From: Gymnothorax reevesii | Taxonomy: Eukaryota; Chordata; Actinopteri; Anguilliformes; Muraenidae | DNA: 64,000 bases | Direction: 5' to 3' | Assembly (NCBI GenBank): GCA_029721435.1 | Contig: CM056583.1 | Coordinates: forward strand, 73,783,120 to 73,847,119 | In this document: one piece after another, positions 37,101-49,100 of the stretch | Position numbering within the stretch: the first letter of the stretch is position 1 | Layout of the letters: every line of letters begins with the position of its first letter | Notes under the pieces: model-generated | What the model was told of the DNA's origin: nothing | The model's input: only the letters and a program-made list of their open reading frames with translations | The model's database searches: none | Position numbers and translations under genes: made by a program

Positions 37101-40100
37101 TTAAGACCGACTTCATAATAAACACAAATGGAAAAATAACACCTCATCATAGGATTCGGGACAATTTTGCCCAAATGTTTATTTGAACATGAAATATGAC
37201 CTTTTGATCAAATGAAAACGTTTTTTTGAAAAAACATTAATACTAGGGATGGACGATATTAGATTTTTGGCCGATATTCGATATGCCAATATTTTACAAC
37301 TCATTTGGCCGATATCCGATACTGATACCAAGATTTTTTCCCCCACATCTAATTGCAGTGATCATCTAGTTTCTGCAGGGGAATTAACAGACAGAATTAT
37401 TCTGCAGACTCTTCATCATGTCGGCCTGCTGGCAAATGCAGACATACGACAGAGCTGAAAATGATGGAACATCAGTAATCACTCCTTGTGCAAAACAAGA
37501 AAAATACCTCAATTTACGTTATTTAAAACATGTCATATTTATTCATTACAATTGTTTTTAAACAAAACAAAAATAAGATACTTGCAGCCTGTCCTACTTA
37601 AAACAGACTTATGACAACACCCACAACCAATTTTACCTCTATTCACAAGGAACATGTATGAAGTGCATTGTACAACTGTACAGCAATGCCCGTGACCTTT
37701 GACCCCTCAGGCGGTACTGCATCAAAAACCAACATCAGTGTGTAAAGTACATCGCCACACGGGCTCAGGAACACTTCAGAAAACCACTGTCAGTAACTAC
37801 AGTTCGTTGCTACATCTGCAAGTGCAAGTTAAAACTCTACAATGCCAAGTGAAAGCCATTTATCAACAGCACCCAGAAACGCCACCGGCTTTGCTGGGCC
37901 CGAGCTCATCTAAGATGGACTGATGGAAAGTGGAAAAGTGTTCTGTGGTCTGACGAGTCCACATTTCAAATTGTTTTTGGAAACTGTGGACGTCGTGTCC
38001 TCCGGAGCAAAGAGGAAAAGAACCATCCGGACTGTTATAGGCGCAAAGTTCAAAAGCCAGCATCTGTGATGGTATGGGGGTGTATTAGTGCCCAAGGCAT
38101 GGGCAACTTACATATATGTGAAGGCTCCATTAATGCTGAAAGGTGCATACAGGTTTTGGAGCAACATATGTTGCCATCCAAGCAACGTCTTTTTCATGGA
38201 CGCCCCTGCTTATTCCAGCAAGACAATGCCAAGCCACATTCTGCACATGTTATAACAGTATGGCTCCGTAGTAAAAGAGTCTGGGTACTAGACTGGCCTG
38301 CCTGTAGTCCAGACCTGTCTCCTATTGAAAATGTGTGGTGCATTATATACAACAACAGAGACCCTGGACTGTTGAACAACTTAAGCTGTACATCAAGCAA
38401 GAATGGGAAAGAGTTTCACCTGAAAAACCTCAAAATTGGTCTCCTCAGTTCCCAAACATTTACTGAGTGTCGTTAAAAGGAAAGGCGATGTAACACAGTG
38501 ATAAAAAGGCCCCTGTGCCAACTTTTTTGCAATGTGTTGCTGCCTTTAAATTCTAAGTTAATGATTATTTTCAACAACAAAAAAAGTTTCTCAGTTTGAA
38601 CATTAAACATCTTGTCTTTGCAGTGTATTCAATTGAATATAAGTTGAAAAGGATTTGCAAATCATTGTATTCTGTTTTTATCTACAATTTACACAACGTG
38701 CCAACTTCACTGGTTTTGGGTATGTATATCGGCAGATATCAGCAGAATGGCCGATGTCCGATATTTAATTTTAAAGCCGATATCGTTCACTGATATGGCA
38801 CTGCTTTTTTCAGTTCCTCCTCCACCTCTGCCAATTCTGCCATTTTTTCTTTGTGGCGCTTTCTCAGTGTGTTCACTAATTCATCACGAGTTCACATTTT
38901 TAAGACTTTTGAAAGATTTATTTAAGACATTTTAATGCCAATTAAGGTCTTGTTTTTAGATTTGTGAATTTATTGCCTTTTAAGACTTTTTAAGGATCCG
39001 TGAGAACCCTGCTGTTAAGACCAACAGTGCGGTATGTGCATTCGATCCACTAAACGTCTCAACTAAACGTCCATGGCTAAGTGAGTGAGCAACAACAGTT
39101 TGTAACGCATAGACAATGGGGGCAGTTACTGCGCTTCAAGAGAAAAAGGCCTCCACAAACCATCTGACATCAGTGAAACATCAGCGGCTGGGAGGATCTC
39201 AAACCCTCTTACTGGAAGAAAGACATCAGAGCTGCACCTTCCTCTGGCAGACGTGTGTGAATACCACCTCCGATGAGATCCAAGCAAAGATAAAATGGAC
39301 ACGAATCAAAAGGCACCAAAAATAAACAATATAATTAAATGGGACTGAAATTGCTACCTTATTTAGCTTGATGAAGTAGTCTAAGCCAGCCTCCAAAGGA
39401 TTAGTATCACAGTTCATCTGTGAAGAGAAAATCATTAAAAGACCATAATCTAATCAAATCAAACCAAACCAATATTGCACAAAGGTTTAGCTATTTCTAA
39501 GGCAAGCAAGATAACTGTGACTGAAGGAACGCTGCTGAGTACGATTAAGTGAAAGTTTGAGTATATTAAATATTCCAATCACCCTGCTTTAACCCAATCA
39601 TCCGCTTTAACCCATTTATGCCTTTTTTCTTCTTTTTTTCACTTTTTTATGTTATTATACTTCAGAATACCACACTAATAGTCATTCAAACAGGAGACTT
39701 TTTCTTAACAGTCCTCATGTGAGGACGCTAGGCATAAATGGATTAACTACTGACCTATATGCTGACCCGCTATGTTACATTAATTAAAGTTCTTTACATG
39801 GCACTTGCTTTCTGTGATGTTTAGAGACTCACCTCTGCTCCCCAACCTCTGAAGCCCTTCTCCAGCCTCAGGGAAGACATGGCATAGGTGCCAAAGTTAT
39901 CAATGCCTTCATTCTGCCCAGCCTCCATAATGGCTTGGTACACAGCAGCCATGTCCTTATTGTCAATGTACAGCTCCCAGCCCAGCTCCCCTAGAGTACA
40001 CACAGAAGTTGACATCACACAGTCACAGGTGCGCAACAAAAGCACACAAACACAGATGTACAGTAATATATGCACTGTATCAACAGCGTGTACAATTACA

Positions 40101-43100
40101 GGTCACCATTTCAACTGGTATTATTGTTTTATCTACTCAAGTGCAGCACTAGCTTACACTTATGGAAACGGAGAGTAACTGCATGATAAAACTAAGAGCA
40201 ATAAAGTGTTAAAATGGCAGCAAATGTCCATCACACCTGTGTAAGATATTCGAATGGCTCTCAAGGAAACCCCTGCTAACTTGATGGATCTGCAGTGCAG
40301 GAATCTGAAGGCATCGTTGCTCAAGTCTTCATCTGTTAGTTTCTGCAGTACATCCCTTGATTTGGGTCCTGCTACGCCCAGCACGCCAATTTCTTCAGTT
40401 ACATTGGTGATGTCCACATCGTAACAACCATCCACTACTTCCTTCTCCATCCACCTAAGAAAGCCGATACCAAAGCAAAATTTTTGTGTTGGCGTGACTG
40501 GCTTGAAGTACCACTCATATCCACCAGGGGGAAATATGGCAACGTAAGCTCTATTCCTTAAAAGCAAACATTTGAGTGTAATAGGCCTTGGGGAATGGTG
40601 GAAAATTGTTCAGTTTCATTTGACCCATCTGGGAACTACCCAATTCTTTAATATATCATAGGTTACACAAGAACTAACAGAAAAATGAAAAGTTCCTATA
40701 AAATACTAGTTTTTTAATTAGTAAACAGGCTCTAATAAAGAGCCACGGAGATGACTGGAATTAGAAACAATCCTTGCCATGGGCTCTGCACAGTGTATTG
40801 TCCAATGAGCCTGCCTGAAATCAGGGACTTCCCCATGGGTATTCCCCTGCGGCTTGCCGTCAGATGTTCAGAAGGCCTTCAGTAACCTCAGCCTCAACCG
40901 CTCAATTGTCCTCAAGCTGTTCTCGCTCAAGTTTGCCTAATTAACAATCAAACGATTTGCCGACTGAACGACCAAGACCAATTCATGATCCATAATAAGA
41001 TATGATAATGAAAAATGAATGACTATGGCCTACATTTCTATAATTGATATGGGTCATTCCATACTAAACTGTACAAATGTGCTACAATGGTGATGAAAAT
41101 TCAAATACACCTTTTCCAAAGTTTCTCATTGCAGTGGTGAAACCCCATCCATGGGCATCACAAATAAGCAAAATAGAAGATAAACCGAGGGATCACTTGA
41201 TTTCAGTGACCCCATAATGTGTTAAGGTGGCAGGCCTTGTGGGTGTAATGAGGACGCAAAACAGATATTGAATTCCTGAAAATAAGATACATTTCAAAGT
41301 CAATTCTATTGTATGATAAATGGCCTCAGTCTATCAGTTACATTTATGGACAATTACGTCCAGTCAATGTTTTTCATGTCTTCTCTTGTCAATGTTTGTA
41401 TTCCGTTCACCTGGTTTCAGTGCAAAGCATTGTTAACATTTTGTAACTGGTTACCTGTTGCTCTAAATCACCAAAGGAATATATTATTCTCATAGACTTC
41501 AATAGCATTGAACTTCTTTCTGCAACCACCAACGTCGCCATCTGCTGGCCATTAAATATAATACAAATTTTTAAAGATTTCCGCATCGGCCTCACTTTTT
41601 AGATCCGGGTGCTGTGTCCATCTTTTTATACAGTCTATGCACAGAACACGATCTACGAATATATCTTGATGGTGTGATGGACGTAACACGATATTAGGAC
41701 ACAGAAATTTTTTCTTTTTTCAATCATAATTTTTAAAAGCATGCTATATATGACTGTCTGACGCCTTGTGAAATTTTGATGCAGGAAGTGAGTACCTTAG
41801 TTTGCCATGGTCATCTTTATGCTATTTGAATACATTATGCAAATTAACCCACAGGTCTGGACGTAACGCTTGAGGACGCCAATGGTTACACCCACGAAGG
41901 TCATTTCAAATTGCATTTCTGATCAGACGAGTCCCGGTAATTTAGTGCAGACAATTGAAACTGTTATGATGGGTATTTCTCTTTTACTTTTTTTCGAAGT
42001 ATCAACAGACAGGTCATGAGCATTTAATGAAGTTGGCTGCCAAATTTTGTTAGAAAATATGGCTTTCACAATGCCTTAGCTGACATCAGGACACCACTTT
42101 TTCTGCTGTGCTGTTGGACCGATGACTGTTTTTTTCTTATGTATATCTTCAATCTGGGAGTGAATAAATATGAACAATGCAAATCATTTAATTCTCTTTG
42201 AAAAAATGTTATTGATCATTCTTATGCAACATAGTGAATTGTATAGTTTAGTATGGAATGACCCATCTAGCATTGTAAGGATGGCATTATACATACAAAA
42301 CATCTAAAACTTTTGCTGACTTTGCAGCATTTATTTTTGCCATCAGTCAGCTGCACATCGAACCTAACAATGCACTTTAGCAGTGACTACATTCAGAATA
42401 TAGTACAGATTCTCGCGGCTTATTGTTTCATGACCCCACTGATCTGTGTAGAATAACTGGATAACTGATGAGGTAATAATTTTGAAGTAACCATGCAGCC
42501 ATATTGGTATGCCCAATGTTAGCCCAGCATTTGAGCATCTGTTAGCCAATGGACGGGGTGCACTTTCAAAACATCAATATATTCACGATCACAAGCAAAG
42601 TACTGGTATTAATCCATAACTAGCTATGCATAAAAAAATGCTATCCATGTATGGCGTATGATCGCTTTTTTTCTTTGCGTGTTTTTTTAATCCCTTAACT
42701 TTAAAATAGCCAGCGACGTTTAGTGTCAAACCTATCGCTCATAAGGAAGCAGCATGCCTCTCTCTCAAGCACTCCCATCAGTGGAAGTTTAGCTTTCCAT
42801 AAATAAGCAAATAACCCCATCTACAGCCCTATTGGGCTCTGCATATTCACGAGCATTGCGGAGATGAATGATTATAGGGCATACTATGGCGTGTCTTCAA
42901 CTTTTCAAAAGGTAATGGTTAGAAAATGAATGTAATGAAACATGACTTCGACACTTGAAACAGTGTTGTATAAAACATATCTTTCTTCAAAAAAGAATGT
43001 ACTTTTGTTACTAAAACTATTCTCCTTTTTTAATATCTGACAAGATTAACGACCTTCAAGAGGTTGGAAACCGTGAGGCCTAATCATCCTTTTTGTCGCA

Positions 43101-46100
43101 CCAGAAGGATTTAAATGATCTTAATATGGGTTGCAGCAATATTGTTTCGATGTTAAATAAAATCACAAGATGAAAGAATTGAGTGTTTTTTCTTTAAGAC
43201 AGTTTGATATTTATTTATATTTAGATGCCTCAGCTGCACTGACACTTCAGTGGGTACCGGCATTAATTTACCTCATATAAATATGAAATGGACGCAGGGT
43301 CAGTACTACCCTTGCATTGTGATGGGTGTTAGCTATGTAAGGTTATGCCTAGGTGCCTGAACAATAGCTTTGTAAACAGCGTCACAAATCAATGATGCTG
43401 GCTTTAAAAAGTTATGGCGTGTGACATGGATCTCATTGATAATGTCAGATGCAGTCGTTAACTCTTGAGGATAAATTAAGCTAACACAAAGGGTTACTAA
43501 TTTGAAGTAATGTTAAGCTATTCTAGAGACGACCAACTTGGCTAATGTTGATTATAGCTAGCTAACGTGTTATGTTAAGGAATTGATAATAGCCATTTGA
43601 TGTTAACATATTAATCACAATATATCCTTCATAACTACACCCCACCAATTGTCTTGCCAAATGACCTAATAAATGTTTGCTGCGCTGAAAAGGGATACTC
43701 AGGGTCAGCCCGGCCATATGATTCAATGTAATGGGTTATTACTTACTGGGCATACCAATATGGCCGCTCGGTTGCTTAAACCTTCCAGCGTAGTGTACCA
43801 TTGCTTCAGCTATCCAGTTATTCTATACAGATCAGTGAATGAGCCTCGTACATTAATTTATGCAAATCTGTGCTGTTTCGCAAGCTACACGAGTGCAGAA
43901 ATTATAAAGACATGTTGATATTTTACGTAGTCATTTATGTGCGGAAGAAGACGCCTTATAATTTAGTGGTGAAATGTATAACAATGCTCTCAAAAATAAA
44001 TTACACAGTTGTCGGTTCTACCAATTACAGTTGTAGTCTGAGCAATTGTTGCTAATCGTGAAAAGTAAACTGCGACAGGTTTAGGCTATTAAGCATTGAA
44101 AGGTGAGGTTTCTGAAGGCTTTGTTACTACCGACGGACCACCACTGGTATTCCCAATCATGCCAGCCGCCAGCTGCTGTATTCATGTTGTGTCTGATGAG
44201 AAAGGCCAAATTTCCTCACAAACCGAGACAACATTAATCAAAATAACAGAATGTGCTAACAGATGGAAAAGCCCAGATGGAGTTCAGTGTGATGTTGCCA
44301 AGGATTTGATAGCTTATCTTGAAAATGAGGGCAGGAGGTCATGTCTGCACTATTACAAACAATGGAACAAACAATAGTGATTCTGTGTGTACATCTGCCA
44401 CTGAATCTTGGGCATGTATGCAGTGTATGCTTAGCCGGGGCTATGGTTTTCATCCTCAGTGCTACAAAAGGTTCACTGATAAGAGAATGAAAAAAGGGTT
44501 CAAAACTATTCAACCAGGCATGTGTTCAGGATGCTAGCAAAGATCCAACATCTGCCACATCCGTGGCTAGACCTAAACATCTTTAAGTAAGGTCGACAGA
44601 GTCCTCTGCTACCATGCAGGATAGGTATTGGAAGGGTTTCCCATGTCTGATCAGTTCCAAAATCAATATATTCGTAAGGCCTTCAAATGAGCCATTAATA
44701 ACTTACTTGCAGAGCAAATCCGATGAACTCTGTCATAACATTACATCATTTCTGGACAAGAAGGGGTTAAATGCATCTTTTTTGTATCTTTGCCCTTCAT
44801 CACTCAAGAAAGATCCTCAAAGACCCAGAAAACCAACAACACTTCATTCCTGTTGCTTCAATGGAAAAATTACAGTTAAAATGCAGTATTTAACATTTTT
44901 CGCCCGTAGGGGGTTAATGTGCAAGTTTATTGTCCGGAACTTTGCATTTTTGAGAAGAGTACCTCAAAATTACCCAAGATTAAGAGTTGTCCGGTAGTTT
45001 CCAGGCAGATCAAATAAACTGCCTTTTCTAGGCCTTGTTTTCCAACATGCCCCATGGCTTGTAACAAAGGTTCTTTGGGTTTGAACTAAACTATGCTGGA
45101 ATACAGCCAGCTTTCGGAGTAGGCGGAGGGCAGGATTTGTTCTCAGAGTTGTGTTACACTCCCTTTGCCAGATGTATGAGGCAGCAGCACATGTTTGCGT
45201 GACTACACATATGTGCAAGCGTGTATGCATGCATATCACTGTATGGGGCTCTATGCACATTAAAATCCCGTGGGCCTGACCTGAGGTCATGGAGCTCAGA
45301 TCCTGAGCCAGTGATGAGCAGGAACTCTCCCGGGGCCAGCTGGGTAATGGTGACTTCAGCATACACTCTTCCTGTGGGTGTCAGCATGTGGCTGATGTTG
45401 GTCAGGCCAACCTGGGAGAAGATCGATATGCAGCTCATGATTACATCACTGGGAATGACATAAGGAGGCTGAAGTAAGACTGTAGTCGCAACACAGTTTA
45501 AGAGAACTATGAGAGCAATCCGAAGTACAGCACACTGAATCATCTAAACGTAGGATCATCGACTCACAGTCCCAGAGCCTTCTTGTAGCTGGGAGTCCAG
45601 CTTAAAGACAGTCTGGCCATTGAGAAGGACTACAAGACCAAATTTGGATTCGAGGGACAGATTTAGCAATCCCTGATCCAAGCCAGCGACGGTCCTGTAG
45701 CTCCCTTCTACATGCCAGTCTATGTTCCAACTGCAAATGGATATACAATTTCAAAAGGCCGTTACATTAAGCATTTGTCTAAAGCGTTCGACTCTGTAGA
45801 TCACCAACTGCTATGACACGAGACTTGCTTGCGTAGGCCTCTGTGACATGGCTTTGAATTGGTTAAAGAACTATCTAACTGGAAGAACACAGTGCGTCTC
45901 AGTCGAAAACTATTCCTCAGCCTCGCTTACAATAAACAGAGGTGTACCTCAGGGATCTATTTTAGCCCCTATTTTGTTTTAGATTTTTATAAATGATTTA
46001 GGTCATGGAAAAAATCCTGCTAAGTTACACTTGTATGCTGATGAAACAACTATTTACATGGTAGCTCCCTCTCTGTATCAAGCCATAGAGCACTTGCAGG

Positions 46101-49100
46101 ATGCTTTTCCATCTCTGCAGCATTCACTGTTTAAATTGAAGTTGGTCCTCAATCCAAAAAAGACCTCAATCCAAAGAAGACATGACCTTCACTCGTTCTC
46201 GCTCTAGGACTATTGATTCCACATTATCGACCTTAGAAGTTGCATGCATAGAAAGAGTAACTTCTTGTCAATATTTAGGCATATGGCTTGATGATAAGAT
46301 GACATTAATATGCATATTAGTAATCTACTGAAAAAACTTCGGCCAAAACTAGGATTTCTTTTCCGCCTTAAAAATGCTTTTCATTTTAGGCCAGAAAAAA
46401 ATTTTTTTTTTCTGGCCTAAAAAAATTTTTGCAGAGCACATTTTCATCGGTATTAGACTATGGTGACATGATTTATATGCACGCAGCTTCATCACTTCTG
46501 ACAAAACTGGACTCTGCATATCCGGCTGCATTACGCTTTGTGTAAATACAGGTTCTCACACTCACCACTGCATTTTACATGAATTGCTTGGTTGGTCCTC
46601 TCAAAACAATAGGAGAAAAACACACATGTTGCTATTCGGTTCTACGAAACCTGATGTATAAATTCATGTGTCGCTTGGAGGAGTCAGTGAATGTCATCAT
46701 TAACAACAGTATAAATAACTCTGCGAGGAGTTTTATCAGATACTCCTCTAGCCTTAGGATACATTGGCTTAAAAGCCTAAATATATAACAGTCCTAAATG
46801 GGCTGGCCTAATACTGAGGCTTATCTGGACTACTTTTACTTACTTGTCTCTGTCTCCCTTTTATTCTTGTGTTTTGTTTTTTTACTTTTATGGTGCAATG
46901 GACCTCTCTTTGGGATGTGTCTGTAATAAAGTATATCTATCCATCTAGCTATCTATCTTTTCCTACTAGATCAACAAATAAGATCCTTTTAAGTGTCCCC
47001 CGGGTCCAATCAGAGCCTGGTAAAACTGCTTTCGTCAATTATGCTCTCTGGGCATGGAATGAGTTGCAAAATACCATTACCTTCGGAGAACTTCCCTCTT
47101 TAAATTCTTGTAAAAGTCTTTTCCAAACTGCCCTGAAGGAAACGTAGCTGTTTTCCATTATCTGTGACACTGAGATGGAATGTGTTACAGACATCTTGGT
47201 CTGCATGTCCCTCCTTTAACTATTACCTCTGTGCTGCTTGTATGCATTGTATATACTGAAATGTGACTTTTTTTTCTGTCTTTTTTATGTTAATATGTAA
47301 AACAATTTATGTTGCTATCTTGACTAGGACCCCCTGGAGGAAGAGATATTCTCTCTTCCCAATAGGACTTTCCTTGCTAAAGAAAGGATAAATTGGCAAA
47401 ACTGCATTAAAAAAAACCGATTTGCATTTTTAACTGACCAAATGAAAGACAATGGTGAATGAATAGGGTCCCACTAATGCTGGACATATTTCCCCCTTTG
47501 AAACAATACAGGTTTGATTCATTTACCTTGCCTTTTACTTTGTCATTAATCGCCGATGTTTTTGTGACTATTGCTAAATCCCAGATCACTCACTACACCC
47601 ACGCCCTACACGCTCCCCCTCCATTTGCCCATTCACTTGATGGTACTGCCCGGTTGAAGTCTGTCTAAAACCAATTAGCACCGCTTGGGAGTAAAATGTA
47701 ACACCCTCCGACAGCAAGTCTACATTGATAGATATATCTATGGTGACGGCTCCTTGCTGTAGGTCAGAGGGCAAAGAAACTCCAAAGCTCACACATCGTA
47801 TTTATACCTCAACCTGAATGAGGAATGTCCATCACTGCTTTGAGGGAGACTTCACACGGAGTGACAGAGCGAGGGCACAGTTTGTACAAGGGTGCATGTC
47901 CATACTTTTATTGAACGGAAGCCAGTTAGTTCTTTAACTTCACTGGTTACAATTTTAACTCCTTTTAATGCAATCTTAATACATTAGCAGTGCAGTACAA
48001 GGTGAACATGGAAACATTTCAGGGCCAAGCTACTTCTGACAAAATGACGCTAAATAGGACAATTAAGAAAAACTGAACCCTCGTTAAAAAGCTAGGATTC
48101 CAGTTGTGGCTGGAACTAAAAACAGCATACACAGGGGGCCCAGGACCGAAACTGAGAACCACTGATCTTAACGGTATCCTACAAGTTACACAGACAAGTA
48201 TCCACACATGCACCCACACACACATATTTCTTTTTCTTCCAAAAAGGAACATATTATCTGGTTAGTCATTTGTCACAAACCGTTAAAGGAGGAGACCGCA
48301 CTTGGCAAAGTATATTTCAGCGGAAAGTAGAATTCTTGAAGTGTCTAAAACGCATATTTTAATTTCATAATAATCCAATGTGACGTATTTTTAAACCAGG
48401 GGGCACACATTCTTACTTGAGGAATCTTCTGATTTTGAATTTGATCTTCGGAAACCTCATCTTTCAAAAATGCTTAATAACCTAAACCTCTCGCAGTTTA
48501 ATTCTCCTGATTAGCCACAGTTGCTCGGACTAATAGGTAAAAACTGACGACAGTGTAATTCACTTTTGTTAGCCTTGGTATGCATTGCACCACAAAATTA
48601 AGAGGTGTCTTCTTCTGCGCATAAATGCCAACGTAAAATATCAATATGTCTCTATAATTTCAGCGCTTGTGTGGCTCGTTAAGCAGCACATATTTACGTA
48701 AATTAGTTTGCGAGGCTTAGTGAATCCGTTCTATATTCTGAATGTTATCACAGCTAAAGGGCGCTGTAAGGAACGTTGCACGCCTGTGCGACAAACCTAA
48801 GGATGGCGAAAATAAATGCTACAAAGTCATCGAAAGCTTTGGATTTACAATGCCATATCAACTAGAAAAGCACTCAGAGAGCGCAGACCTCCGCCAGGTG
48901 GCAGCAAAACCCTAAAGCACGGCGATTGGAACTCTCCGGCCCATTGCACAACAATTGAAATAGAATTTCCGAGTTGTCTATAGCTATGTTTCCATCCATT
49001 TGTCAATCGAACTATCTGAAGTTCGCCATAAATATTCATGCAAAATAAGCAGGTGAAAATGCGTTTCCATCTAAAGTCATTAAAGCGTAATCACATCGCA

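Larger units (their letters stand above)
37027..39011. mobile_element. Outer TIR element with two nested transposons
   Basis: Left terminus CAGGGTTCCCACAG and right terminus CGTGAGAACCCTG are inverted copies. Subterminal words AAGACTTTTTAAGAC and TTTTAAGACTTTTTAAG mark the same element on both sides. The 6-mer CTGTTA flanks both ends directly (37021-37026 and 39012-39017). hAT-like ends are likely by sequence, though hAT elements usually duplicate 8 bp. The element was split by the insertion at 37244-38795. Confidence 0.75.
40859..45000 (+). mobile_element. TTAA-type long-TIR element, copy 1 (with coding remnant), interrupted twice
   Basis: The segments 40859-41050, 42265-42437 and 43837-44110 align in order with the continuous stretch 55240-55885 of copy 2 (shared words TTAACAATCAAA, GCATTGTAAGGATGGCA, ACATTCAGAATATAG, GACATGTTGATATTTTACGT). 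Two later DNA elements separate them. Beyond 44110 this copy does not jump to the 3' terminus as copies 2 and 3 do, but continues into a Cys/His-rich coding remnant. Neither the 5' nor the 3' terminus was found, so 45000 is a rough limit. Confidence 0.65.

Noticed and set aside
47586..47806. Open minus-strand frame with a TATAAATA upstream, considered as a small gene
   Set aside because: No start codon in frame, no splice signals and no recognised domain; such frames are expected by chance in this much sequence.
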